64,000 nt of DNA from Lachnospiraceae bacterium A2 (lineage in GTDB: Bacteria > Bacillota > Clostridia > Lachnospirales > Lachnospiraceae): contig KE159636.1 of assembly GCA_000403315.2 (NCBI GenBank), positions 2,978,233 to 3,042,232 of the forward strand, written 5' to 3'. A program made the translations under genes and the position numbers. The notes below the pieces were generated by a model that was given only the letters and a program-made list of their open reading frames with translations, did no database searches and was not told the DNA's origin. This document shows positions 1-7,915 of the stretch, piece after piece (position 1 is the first letter of the stretch; the number at the start of each line of letters is the position of its first letter).

Positions 1-676
1 CAACCACCCGCTTTTTGGGGTTATGGATGGCCTCCCATACGTCATGGCTGTCCCGCTTAATGGTGATAGCCCCGGTGGGGCAGACAGCCGCGCACTGGCC
101 GCAGCTCACGCAGTTGGTGTCTGCAATGTCCCGGCCAAAGGCAGTGGAAATCTCCATTTTCGCACCCCGGTGGGCAAAATCAATGGCGCCTACATGCTGT
201 ATTTCGCTGCACACCCGCACGCAGTCCCCACAAAGGATGCATTTGTTTGGGTTTCTTACGATTGCCTTGGAGGAGGTGTCAATGGGACGGATGGGGTTGG
301 TATTTTCAAACCGTACCCCAGGAATCCCAAACCGTGTCGCCAATTCCTGCAGCTTGCATTTCCCATTCTTTTCACAGGTGGTGCAGTCCCGGCAATGGGC
401 CGCTAACAGCAGCTCCAGAATCCGTTTCCTGTGGTAATAAAGCTGGGGCGTGTTGGTATGGATTTCCATGCCATGCTTGGGCGGCGTGGAGCAGGATGCA
501 ATAATGCCGCCCCACTGGTCCTCCACCACGCACATCCGGCAGGCCCCATAAATGGATAAGTCGGAATAATAACAAAATGTCGGTAAGATAATCCCTGCCT
601 TCCGAATGACTGCAAGGATATTTTTTTCATCAGAAAACGCCACGCGCTCCCCGTCAATTATCATATATTTTTCCAT
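1..676 (-). CDS. hydA: [FeFe]-hydrogenase catalytic subunit, N-terminal part (cut by window edge)
   Basis: The reading frame opens at ATG (676..674) and stays open to base 1, so 225 residues of a longer protein are seen. The visible part is the electron-entry half: an N-terminal [2Fe-2S] domain (YGACRMC near residue 45), a His-ligated cluster motif HCRDCTTCEKNGKC, and two [4Fe-4S] motifs (CILCGDCVRVC and CVSCGQCAAVCP). The sequence after the second cluster (VWEAIHNPKKRVV) fits hydrogenases of the HndD/HydA group. The H-cluster domain lies outside the window. It starts 13 bases after the NuoF-like gene and is the third gene of the operon, so the likely role is H2 evolution from ferredoxin and NADH. 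NAD-linked formate dehydrogenases share this N-terminal layout and are a less likely alternative. Confidence 0.85.
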   Translation of the reverse strand, partial: MEKYMIIDGERVAFSDEKNILAVIRKAGIILPTFCYYSDLSIYGACRMCVVEDQWGGIIASCSTPPKHGMEIHTNTPQLYYHRKRILELLLAAHCRDCTTCEKNGKCKLQELATRFGIPGVRFENTNPIRPIDTSSKAIVRNPNKCILCGDCVRVCSEIQHVGAIDFAHRGAKMEISTAFGRDIADTNCVSCGQCAAVCPTGAITIKRDSHDVWEAIHNPKKRVV

Positions 677-689
677 GTCGGCCGCCCTC

Positions 690-2579
690 CTACACTTCTT
701 TTACTGCGTGGAAATTGCAGCCTTCCTTGCAGGCCCCACACTTGATGCATTTTGCCGTGTCTATGGTAAATGGTTTCTTAATTTCGCCGGAAATTGCCCC
801 TACCGGGCAAAGTTTTGCGCATTTGCTGCAGCCCTTGCACAGCTCTGGGTCAATCGTAAGGTTCACTAAAGCTTTGCACTGGCCTGCCGCGCATTTTTTG
901 TCCACCACATGGGCAAGGTATTCTTCCCGGAAATATTTCATGGTGCTTACTACCGGGGACGCCGCAGTTTTCCCAAGCCCGCAGAGAGCCGTTGCGGAAA
1001 TGGTTTCTGCCAGTTCTTCCAGCAGCGTGATATGCTGCATGGTCCCCCGGCCTTCGCAGATGTCGTTCAAAAGCTCCAGCATACGCTTGGTGCCCTCCCG
1101 GCAGGGGATGCATTTCCCGCAGGACTCGTTTTGGGTAAAATTCATAAAAAACCGCGCCACTTCCACCATGCAGCTTTTGTCGTTCATTACCACAAGGCCG
1201 CCGCTGCCAATCATTGCCCCTACTTTTTTCAGGGAATCGAAATCCAAATGCAAATCCAGATGATCCTCCGAGGGGTTGATGCACAGACACCCGCCGGAAG
1301 GCCCGCCAATCTGCACTGCCTTAAAGGACCCCCCTTTGACGCCGCCGCCAATGTCAAAAATCACTTCCCTCAGGGTAGTCCCCATAGGGACTTCAATCAG
1401 CCCGGTGTTCATGACATTCCCGGTAAGGGCAAACGCCTTGGTCCCGTGGTTTTTGTCCGGCCCTATGGTCTTATACCACGCTGCGCCCTTGCTGATAATT
1501 GGGGGCACGTTGCAGTAGGTTTCCACGTTGTTTAAGACGGTTGGCTTTTCAAAAAGCCCTTTTTCTACGGTACGGGGCGGCTTTACCCTTGGCATGCCCC
1601 GGTTCCCTTCAATGGACGCCGTCAGCGCAGAGCCTTCCCCGCAGACAAACGCCCCTGCCCCCTGGCTGATTTTCAGCTCAAAATCAAAACCGGAACCAAG
1701 GATATTCTTGCCTAACAGCCCCTTTTCCTCTGCTTTATGGATGGCAGTCTGCAGGCGTTCCACCGCCAAGGGGTATTCTGCCCGCACATAAATATAGCCG
1801 TAATGCGCCCCAGTGGCAATCCCGGCAATCAGCATGCCTTCAATGACACGGTGGGGATCCCCTTCCATCATGCTCCGGTCCATAAATGCCCCCGGGTCCC
1901 CTTCGTCCCCGTTGCAGACCACATATTTCACTTCCTCGTCCTGCGCCAGCACCTGGGACCATTTCCGCCCGGTGGGGAACCCGCCGCCCCCGCGGCCCCG
2001 CAAAGACGCTTCTGATACCTCCTCCACAAGCTGCTGGGGCGTCATGTCAAACAGCGCTTTGGCAACTGCGCTGTAACCGCCCACTGCGATGTATTCCTTG
2101 ATGGACTCTGCATTGATGCGCCCGCAGTCCTCTAACGCCACACGGGTCTGCTGCTTATAGAAGGGGATATCTTCCTGTTTTTCATAAGGCGTCCCCTCCC
2201 CGTCATGGTATACAAGGCGGCTGATGACACGGTCATGCACAATGCTTTCTTCGATAATTTCCTGGCAGTCCTCTGCCTTTACTTTTATGTACAAAATGCC
2301 CTCCGGCTCAATCCGGAGCAGCGGGCCCATTTCACAGAACCCATGGCAGCCGGATTTTTTCAGGCCTACGCTGTCGCCGTGGAGCTCTTTTTCCAGCTTC
2401 AGGGAACATTTGATGCCACGCGCCATCATAATTTCCTGCAGGCGCGCATATATGTCCAGCGAACCCCCTGCCACGCACCCGGTTCCAGCGCAGATTAAGA
2501 TCTGCTTTTTCTGGGTCTTTAAGGAAGCGGCATACTCTTTCCTCCTGGCTTCTAATTCTTCCCGTGTATTAATCCTCAT
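690..2579 (-). CDS. hydB: NuoF-like NADH-binding subunit of trimeric hydrogenase
   Basis: This is a 629-residue flavin and iron-sulfur protein of the NuoF/HndC/HydB family. It has an N-terminal thioredoxin-like [2Fe-2S] domain (CAGTGC, then CHGFC), a glycine-rich NADH/FMN site (GRGGGGFPTG, then NGDEGDPGAF), a [4Fe-4S] site (CGKCIPC) and a C-terminal 2[4Fe-4S] ferredoxin domain (CKGCSKCAKLCP and CIKCGACKEGC). The added N- and C-terminal domains are typical of the soluble hydrogenase subunit and not of Complex I NuoF. It should pass electrons between NADH, ferredoxin and HydA in the cytoplasm, possibly with flavin-based bifurcation, which sequence alone cannot prove. Its start overlaps the end of the upstream nuoE-like gene by 11 bases, which suggests translational coupling. 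Confidence 0.9.
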   Translation of the reverse strand: MRINTREELEARRKEYAASLKTQKKQILICAGTGCVAGGSLDIYARLQEIMMARGIKCSLKLEKELHGDSVGLKKSGCHGFCEMGPLLRIEPEGILYIKVKAEDCQEIIEESIVHDRVISRLVYHDGEGTPYEKQEDIPFYKQQTRVALEDCGRINAESIKEYIAVGGYSAVAKALFDMTPQQLVEEVSEASLRGRGGGGFPTGRKWSQVLAQDEEVKYVVCNGDEGDPGAFMDRSMMEGDPHRVIEGMLIAGIATGAHYGYIYVRAEYPLAVERLQTAIHKAEEKGLLGKNILGSGFDFELKISQGAGAFVCGEGSALTASIEGNRGMPRVKPPRTVEKGLFEKPTVLNNVETYCNVPPIISKGAAWYKTIGPDKNHGTKAFALTGNVMNTGLIEVPMGTTLREVIFDIGGGVKGGSFKAVQIGGPSGGCLCINPSEDHLDLHLDFDSLKKVGAMIGSGGLVVMNDKSCMVEVARFFMNFTQNESCGKCIPCREGTKRMLELLNDICEGRGTMQHITLLEELAETISATALCGLGKTAASPVVSTMKYFREEYLAHVVDKKCAAGQCKALVNLTIDPELCKGCSKCAKLCPVGAISGEIKKPFTIDTAKCIKCGACKEGCNFHAVKEV

Positions 2580-3072
2580 CTGCGGCCTCCTCTCCGTCCA
2601 TGGCGCCTTCCTTTAACTCCTGGACCAATGCCCTTGCTTTCTCCGGGGTCATGGCAGGGTGCACCACGTCGTTGACGGTACAGACCGGGGCAAGCCCGCA
2701 GGCCCCTAAGCAGGACACCGTTTCTACGGTGAACATCATGTCCTCTGTGGTGGGCTTTTCCTCCGTCACCCCAAGCAGGCTGCGGATTTCATTTAAAATA
2801 GCTGTGGACTGGCGCACATGGCAGGCCGTCCCGTCGCAGATTTTAATGATGTATTTCCCTTTTGGCTCCAAGGAAAAATTTTCATAAAAAGTTGCCACCC
2901 CATACACTTTCGCTTCGCTCAGATGCAGTTTTTTTGCAATATAGCAAAGCATTTCTTCCGGCAGGTAACGGTATACTTTCTGGATGTCCTGCATAATGGC
3001 AATGACTGCCGTCGGATCGTAGCCATGGGATTTTAAAATTTCATCCAGTACCTTTTGGTCCTTTGTTTCCAA
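2569..3072 (-). CDS. hydC: NuoE-like [2Fe-2S] subunit of trimeric hydrogenase
   Basis: This 167-residue thioredoxin-like ferredoxin of the NuoE/HndA family has the four expected cluster ligands: CDGTAC around residue 88 and CLGAC around residue 124. The N-terminal helical part (ILKSHGYDPTAVIAIMQDIQ) is also typical. It is the first gene of the hydCBA operon and begins about 115 bases downstream of a promoter carrying a candidate Rex operator. The acidic C-terminal tail (DGEEAADED) lies in the overlap with hydB. Identity as the small electron-transfer subunit is secure. The exact partner enzyme depends on hydA, which is cut by the window edge. Confidence 0.9.
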   Translation of the reverse strand: METKDQKVLDEILKSHGYDPTAVIAIMQDIQKVYRYLPEEMLCYIAKKLHLSEAKVYGVATFYENFSLEPKGKYIIKICDGTACHVRQSTAILNEIRSLLGVTEEKPTTEDMMFTVETVSCLGACGLAPVCTVNDVVHPAMTPEKARALVQELKEGAMDGEEAADED

Positions 3073-3186
3073 TCCTTCTCCTCCTTATATGATGGAACGT
3101 ATTACCCATGCAATGCTGGGCTGGCTGCTTCTGCATCTGCATAGCCGCAGATGCTTTTTGGCTCTCACTTTAGTTGTTTCCCCCAT

Positions 3187-3215
3187 AGTATAGCATTGTG
3201 AAATAATTAACGCAA
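3187..3215 (-). promoter_or_regulatory. Promoter of the hydCBA operon
   Basis: On the minus strand a -35 box TTGCGT (3215..3210) and a -10 box TATACT (3192..3187) are 17 bases apart. The hydC start codon is about 115 bases further on. The boxes are seen directly; their use as a promoter is inferred. Confidence 0.55.
3196..3213. promoter_or_regulatory. Candidate Rex operator
   Basis: The 18-base sequence TTGTGAAATAATTAACGC matches the known clostridial Rex consensus TTGTTAA-N4-TTAACAA at 11 of 14 fixed positions. It lies in the spacer between the -35 and -10 boxes of the hydCBA promoter, where binding would block RNA polymerase. A rex gene is present in this window at 47945-48589. Rex control of hydrogenase genes is established in several clostridia; binding here is inferred. 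Confidence 0.6.
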
Positions 3216-3274
3216 ATATTTTGTACAATATTTCTGGTGTTTTTTTGGGTTTTTTATACATTTTTCCCATTTTG

Positions 3275-3300
3275 TATATATTTAACCGCCGGATTAATCA
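3275..3300. repeat. Single copy of the TTTAACCGCCGGA repeat
   Basis: The core ATATTTAACCGCCGGA followed by TAAT matches one arm of the 22-base inverted repeat at 21301-21368, with differences only after the GGA. It lies in the gap between hydC and the FGGY kinase, next to a strong hairpin. Confidence 0.5.
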
Positions 3301-3304
3301 TATT

Positions 3305-3336
3305 AGGCCCAATCCCCTACCGCGAGGATTGGGCCT
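3305..3336. terminator. Hairpin downstream of the FGGY kinase
   Basis: A perfect 11-base-pair stem (AGGCCCAATCC / GGATTGGGCCT) has a 10-base loop. It lies 47 bases past the kinase stop codon on the minus strand. Neither flank has a good T-run, so it may act as an RNA-stability hairpin and not as an intrinsic terminator. Confidence 0.4.
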
Positions 3337-3382
3337 TAGGATCACCAAGATAATTCCTATGGAAGGTTTAAAATTCCCCTCC

Positions 3383-4861
3383 TTAGCCTTTTGCCAGGAC
3401 TTTCCATACTGCTTCTTTCCACCCCCTGCATTTTTGCTCCCGCAATCCTTCCTCCATGCTTGGCTCATACTTCACCCGTTTCAGTTTTGCAAAAATGCTT
3501 TCATCCCATAAGCCAAGGGCAATGCCAGCCGCATAGGCAGGCCCGATGCCGGACAATTCTTCTGCGTCAGGAATCTGTACTATTGCTGCTGCAATATCAC
3601 TCTGAAACTGCATCAGGTATTCATTTTTGGTAGGGCCGCCATCTACACGCAGCTCATCCACTTTTATTCCGGCATCTTCGCTCATGGCCTCCACAACTTC
3701 TGCAATCTGGTAGGCGATACATTCTACCGCCGCCCGGACAAGTTCTGCTTTCCCTGTGGTCCTTGTCATGCCTAAGATGGCCGCCGCCGCATGGCTGTCC
3801 CAATAGGGTGCGCCCAGCCCTGTAAACGCCGGGACAAGGTACAGGGAATCTTCTTTCAGGGCTTCCCTTGCCAATGCTTCTGTTTCCCCGGGGGACTGTA
3901 TTAATTTCAGGCTATCCTTGAGCCATGTAATGACTGCGCCTGTATAGTTCAGATTCCCCTCCAGCACATAATCTACTTTCCCGCCAATCTTCCATGCAAG
4001 GGAGGTCACTACGCCGTGGGTGCTTAACACGGGCTGTTTCCCAATATTCATCATAATGGAAGAACCTGTCCCATAAGTTGCTTTTATCATCCCCGGATGC
4101 AGGCAGCCCTGCCCGAACAGGGAACCATGGGAATCCCCCAGGACCCCGTGGATTGGGACTGGATGGGGGAGCAGGCCTTCAAAATCGGTTTCCCCAAAAT
4201 CTGAATCTGAATCACAGACTTCCGCTAAATTTTGTGGGTCAATGCCAAAGGCTGCGCAGATTTCCCCATCCCATTCCAAGTCAAAAATATTGAATAGCTG
4301 GGTCCTAGACGCATTGGAATAATCTGTCTTATAAGATTTATGCCCTGTCAGTTGATAAATAACCCAGCTATCCATTGTCCCATGGCAAATGTTCCCTTTG
4401 CCGGCCTGTTCCTTTGCCCCATCGGCATGTTCCAAAATCCACGCAATTTTCGACGCTGGAAAATAAGGGGACAGGTTCAGCCCTGTTTTCTGGCGGATGC
4501 TTTCGCCCATGCCGGATTTTTCCACACGCTCACAAATTTCCGCCGCACGTGCACATTGCCACACGACTGCATCCCCAAGGGGTTTCCCAGTATCTTTTTC
4601 CCAAGCAAGGGATGTTTCCCTCTGGTTGCTGATGCCCACGCCAACCACCTTTGCCCGGTCAATCCCTTCCGTCAGCGCCCCTGCCACAGAAATAACATTC
4701 TGGTAAATCTCCATGGGGTCATGGGACACCCAGCCCTTTTCATTCACAATCTGCCTGTGGGGCTTGTCTGCCCGCTTCACCAGCGTCCCGCTCCCGTCAA
4801 ACAGCAGCGCTTTTGTGCCCTGTGTGCTCTGGTCTATGCTGATTATATATTTTTCTTCCAT
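3383..4861 (-). CDS. FGGY-family carbohydrate kinase, glycerol-kinase-like
   Basis: This full-length 492-residue protein is an ATP-dependent sugar or polyol kinase of the FGGY family. Seen are the N-terminal phosphate loop (SIDQSTQGTKALLF), GISNQRET and AVVWQCARAAE, the second-domain signature TYGTGSS, and PAFTGLGAPYWD followed by RVDGGPTKNEYLMQF. NQRET and VVWQC are close to glycerol kinase (GlpK). However, the neighbours are remnants of a pentose/deoxy-sugar pathway (an isomerase and a ribokinase), and no glycerol transporter or GlpD is seen. The substrate is therefore uncertain: glycerol, or a ketose made by the lost isomerase. It is the last gene of the broken sugar cluster, probably controlled by the LacI-type regulator at 6084-7085. 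No frame damage is visible. Confidence 0.8.
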   Translation of the reverse strand: MEEKYIISIDQSTQGTKALLFDGSGTLVKRADKPHRQIVNEKGWVSHDPMEIYQNVISVAGALTEGIDRAKVVGVGISNQRETSLAWEKDTGKPLGDAVVWQCARAAEICERVEKSGMGESIRQKTGLNLSPYFPASKIAWILEHADGAKEQAGKGNICHGTMDSWVIYQLTGHKSYKTDYSNASRTQLFNIFDLEWDGEICAAFGIDPQNLAEVCDSDSDFGETDFEGLLPHPVPIHGVLGDSHGSLFGQGCLHPGMIKATYGTGSSIMMNIGKQPVLSTHGVVTSLAWKIGGKVDYVLEGNLNYTGAVITWLKDSLKLIQSPGETEALAREALKEDSLYLVPAFTGLGAPYWDSHAAAAILGMTRTTGKAELVRAAVECIAYQIAEVVEAMSEDAGIKVDELRVDGGPTKNEYLMQFQSDIAAAIVQIPDAEELSGIGPAYAAGIALGLWDESIFAKLKRVKYEPSMEEGLREQKCRGWKEAVWKVLAKG

Positions 4862-4955
4862 ATGCTATCCCTTTCTTATTGCAAACCGCCCGAGCGCAAG
4901 CCCTTGCTGTTTGGCGCATGGCAGCCCCAAGCGGCTGTTCCTCTAAGCAAACGGT

Positions 4956-5054
4956 TCAGAACACTGCCTGCATGACTTCCTCTTTCGTTGGGATAGACGC
5001 CGCTGCCCCACTCCTTGATACTGCAATTGCGGATGCCTTCGCCGCCAGCGCCAT
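4956..5054 (-). pseudogene. Ribokinase C-terminal remnant
   Basis: In one minus-strand frame the 32 residues before a TGA read MALAAKASAIAVSRSGAAAS followed by IPTKEEVMQAVF. This matches the known end of ribokinase/PfkB sugar kinases (ANAAAALSVTRRGAQ-SIPTREEV). No other part of a ribokinase is present. The fragment starts where the sugar-isomerase similarity stops, in a different frame, so a deletion appears to have joined the two genes. It lies 94 bases upstream of the FGGY kinase start. Confidence 0.6.
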
Positions 5055-5725
5055 ACCTGTCAATCAACTGCTCCATGGCAACGGCAAGGGCAGCTACATT
5101 TTCCACCTCATTTTCCTTAATTTTAATTTCCATATATTCCTTGATATAGGAAACCATGGATGCCATCTTGCCCTTTTCTTCCTTGACTGCCTTGATTTCC
5201 TCTGTCAGCTCCGTCATTGGGATGGGGGATAGCTGGATGTTGAATTTTTCAAGGAGCTCCCCTTCGTTGCACATGGTTGTCCAAAAATCAAAAGGCCTAG
5301 TAGAAATCTGGAGAATCCTGATATTGCGGAATGTTTTCACCACATTGCACACGGCAAGGAAATCCCTAAGCCCCCGTTCAAATACCGGATCGTTGAGCCT
5401 GCAGTTTGTCATATAGGTAAATGGAACACGGAACCTGCGCAAAACCTTCCCCGTTGCAAACAAGCCGCACTGGGTATCCCGGAGCCTTTCGCCGTTTTCC
5501 TCCGGCCGTTCATCCAACGGCCCCCATAACAGGACAGGCACGTCCAGTTCCTTTGCCAGCCTTGCGCAGAGATACTCGGTGCCAAAATTGCAGTGGGGTA
5601 GGAACAGGCCATCAATCTCCTAATTCCTTCAGCCTGTCTGCGGTCAGCTTTCGGTACTTAATTGCGTCCGGCGCACTGAAAATGCTCCTCCTTGTGGGGG
5701 CGAACCCCAATTTGATTGTTGCCAT
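5055..5725 (-). pseudogene. Sugar isomerase (L-fucose/L-arabinose isomerase-like), broken and 3'-truncated
   Basis: An ATG at 5725 with an AGGAAG site starts a frame reading MATIKLGFAPTRRSIFSAP and stopping at 5612 after RLKELGD. The similarity goes on at once in another frame: IDGLFLPHCNFGTEYLCARL, then LLWGPLDERPEENG, ISTRPFDFW and MEQLIDRYG. The gene therefore has a frameshift near 5615-5622, possibly with loss of a linker. The fragment covers roughly the first half of a protein that is usually close to 480-500 residues, then runs into the ribokinase tail near 5055. It can no longer make an active isomerase. The family call rests on recalled conserved motifs and is moderately sure; the breakage is seen directly. 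Confidence 0.65.
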
Positions 5726-5973
5726 TTCTTTTCTTCCTTTCTGTTGCAATCCTATGTGCTGCTGTTTCGTTGATAGCCTATATTATAAACATTTATATAA
5801 ATATTTTATATAAAATCATAATTTTGTTTATATTTCACATTTTTCCGATTGCAAAACTATGCAAAATATACAAGAGGAATTTGACGAAAGTAAAAGATGT
5901 CTCTGCTGCATCTTATATTTAGAATGTTTTGATATATAAACGTTAATATAAAAATTTATATCAGATTAAAATG
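5726..5973. promoter_or_regulatory. AT-rich control region with palindromes
   Basis: The gap upstream of the broken isomerase is very AT-rich. It holds two copies of the perfect palindrome TTTATATAAA (5792-5801 and 5805-5814, 13 bases apart). It also has an imperfect inverted repeat GATATATAAA ... TTTATATC at 5931-5962 flanking AACGTT. These could be operators for the adjacent LacI-type regulator, but no classic LacI operator with a central CG was identified with confidence. Confidence 0.3.
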
Positions 5974-6023
5974 AAAAGACGGATACAGCAGCCTAGATCC
6001 AGGGCTGCCGTGCCCGCCTTTTT
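5974..6023. terminator. Terminator of the lacI-type gene
   Basis: On the minus strand AAAAAGGCGG...GGCAGCC is followed, after a 9-base loop, by GGCTGC...CCGTCTTTT. This imperfect long stem lies about 60 bases past the regulator's stop codon. A-runs and T-runs on both sides would allow it to work in both directions. Confidence 0.5.
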
Positions 6024-6083
6024 GGTGCAAATACAGCATATCAACTTGCTATGCCTCTGCCTTTTGTCCCAAATGATTTGAAT

Positions 6084-7085
6084 TTAAGATAATTCTTTTA
6101 CGCTCCCTCTTTCCACGAAATCGGTATAAACCTGTATTTTCGCTTTTACTTTTTTGGGGTCTTCGATTGCCTGTACCAGCTCCCGGACAGCAAGCTCCCC
6201 CATTTCATGTTTATATACATGGATTGTGGTAAGGGGCGGGTTCGACACCATCCCAAAAGAAAGGTTGTCAAACCCCACCACGGATACATCTTTAGGGATA
6301 TCGTAGCCACATTCTTTCAACGCCTGCATTGCACCGATTGCAATCAGGTCATTATCTGCAAAAAAGGCTGTAGGGAGCGACGGCACCTGCCGGAGGTATT
6401 CCTTCATCCCTTCATAAGCGGTTTCAATCCGCGTCCCTACCCTTGCAATATGGTCTGGGCAGATTGGAAGCTGGTACTTCCCCATGACCCGCTGGTAACC
6501 GATTTCCCGGTACCGGAAAGCCTGAATCCGGAAATCACCCTGTATGTAGCCAATCCTTTTATGCCCTTTTCCAATCAGGTATTCCACTGCTTTTGCAGCT
6601 GAATCTGTATTGCTGATTAGCACACTGTCAAAAAAATGCCGGTCGCTCCACCCATCCAACAGCACAATCTTATTTTTTGCATTGGCAAACAGCTCTAAAT
6701 CTTCTTCCATCATTTCCGTCCCCAGCAGCACGATGGCGCTTTCCGTGTCTGAGAGAATTTCATCAATCTGCATCCGGTAATCCCCATCATTAATATCCAC
6801 ATGGCAGAACACCGTTTCATACCCCATGCTCTTGGCTTGATGCTCCACCCCTTCAATCACTGCCGGATGGAAGGTACTGTCATCAATAATCAGCCCATTC
6901 CTCCGGAATATGACAAACCTGATTTTCTTTATCCGTTCTTCTGCCCGGTAGCCCAGTTCTTTTGCAACTTTTAAAATACGCTCTGAGGTCTGGGCATTTA
7001 CCCCTTTTTTCCGGTTCAGGGCATTTGAAACTGTGGCTGGCGAAAACCCTGTAACCTCACTTATTTTCCGTATGCTTACTTTCAT
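6084..7085 (-). CDS. LacI-family transcriptional regulator
   Basis: This 333-residue regulator has an N-terminal LacI helix-turn-helix (SIRKISEVTGFSPATVSNAL, residues about 3-22) and hinge helix region (SERILKVAKELGY). A periplasmic-binding-protein-like sensor domain follows, including the conserved late motif PKDVSVVGFDNLSFG and the end PPLTTIHVYKHEMGE. ATG 7085 was chosen because the protein then begins at the HTH and has GGACGG upstream; longer frames add unrelated residues. It probably represses the adjacent sugar-kinase/isomerase cluster in answer to a sugar ligand. That cluster is now broken, so the regulator may be left without its main target. Its helix-turn-helix and frame look intact. 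Confidence 0.85.
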   Translation of the reverse strand: MKVSIRKISEVTGFSPATVSNALNRKKGVNAQTSERILKVAKELGYRAEERIKKIRFVIFRRNGLIIDDSTFHPAVIEGVEHQAKSMGYETVFCHVDINDGDYRMQIDEILSDTESAIVLLGTEMMEEDLELFANAKNKIVLLDGWSDRHFFDSVLISNTDSAAKAVEYLIGKGHKRIGYIQGDFRIQAFRYREIGYQRVMGKYQLPICPDHIARVGTRIETAYEGMKEYLRQVPSLPTAFFADNDLIAIGAMQALKECGYDIPKDVSVVGFDNLSFGMVSNPPLTTIHVYKHEMGELAVRELVQAIEDPKKVKAKIQVYTDFVERGSVKELS

Positions 7086-7186
7086 CAATGTCCGTCCTTC
7101 TGCTGATCCATCATCCCTGCAACTGCTGCATATAAGGCACTGCGACGCCCAGGCGCCAGAACCGCAATACATAAATTATCATGGGA

Positions 7187-7375
7187 CAGTATAACATAGA
7201 ATCGGAGTACCGTCCAGCCATTTGTCCTGAAAAATAGACTTGCCAGAGCCTGCCCCATATGGTAAAGCAGCTTCAGGATTACGGTAAAATCCCATACAAA
7301 GCCAAGGGGCAGGCAGCAGTAATCATCTTCCACCCCTGCCTAGGCAGGGAATGTGGTGGCGGCACGGGCAAATAG
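7187..7375 (+). pseudogene. Internally deleted copy of the DJ-1/PfpI gene and its leader
   Basis: The left part (from CAGTATAACATA through CCGTCCAGCCATTTG to TATGGTAAA) matches the promoter and leader of the intact gene at 7804-7885. The right part (GCAGGGAATGTGGTG-CGGCACGGGCAAAT, ending at 7373) matches the coding region near 8291-8320 with one mismatch in about 30 bases. Most of the coding region between is missing, and a TAG follows. This is a degraded partial duplicate and not an expressed gene. Confidence 0.6.
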
Positions 7376-7388
7376 GTGTGAGGTTTTG

Positions 7389-7517
7389 CTATTTACTGCC
7401 CTGATGTTCGTTTACATTCTGTTTCTTCTTGTTTCTGCACCACCATGCGCCTGCCACTGAACAGCTACCGCCTAAAATAAACAAAACGAAAATAATAAGT
7501 TCCAACAAATCATTCAT
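7389..7517 (-). CDS. Possible small single-span membrane protein
   Basis: An ATG at 7517 preceded by GCAGGGAC starts a 42-residue frame. Residues MNDLLELIIFVLFILGGSCS and the bases after form one hydrophobic segment, followed by a basic, polar tail (RNKKKQNVNEHQGSK). The pattern fits a small single-span membrane protein with its tail inside. No family was recognised. It sits between the broken DJ-1 copy and the intact one, in a region with several decayed genes, so chance is a real alternative. Confidence 0.35.
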   Translation of the reverse strand: MNDLLELIIFVLFILGGSCSVAGAWWCRNKKKQNVNEHQGSK

Positions 7518-7782
7518 TATTAGTCCCTGCTTCCATGAATAAGTGAAATCCAGGATAAAAAATCCTTTCTTACATACATAATCTTGTATATAACAGCTAT
7601 TTTGCAACAGCCTCATTAGTTTTCACTATTGATTTTTTTTGCAGATCAGGATTGCGACAGCCTCAACCGTAAGCACAATATCGTAGATCCATTGAACGCA
7701 GAAAGCTACCGTATCGTAAGTTATGGGTATACAATCTGATAGTTATTTTTTGACAATAGCCCGCCGCCTTTCTTTGCCTTTA

Positions 7783-7811
7783 TTGTTATTCCACAGATTT
7801 GGCAGTATAAC
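7783..7811 (+). promoter_or_regulatory. Promoter of the DJ-1/PfpI gene
   Basis: The boxes are TTGTTA (7783-7788) and TATAAC (7806-7811), 17 bases apart, about 105 bases before the start codon. The TATAAC box and about 30 bases after it are repeated in the broken copy at 7187, which suggests the control region was duplicated with the gene. Confidence 0.45.
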
Positions 7812-7915
7812 ATAATATTGGATGCCCGTCCAGACATTTGCCTTTGGGGCTGGCATGGAGGGTTGCTTCTGGGAGGCTGATATGGTAAACTGGATGCAGA
7901 ATGGAGGAAAAGATT

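Noticed and set aside
372-657. Short minus-strand frames inside the hydrogenase gene
   Set aside because: They are out-of-frame shadows of the open hydA frame that runs off the left edge.
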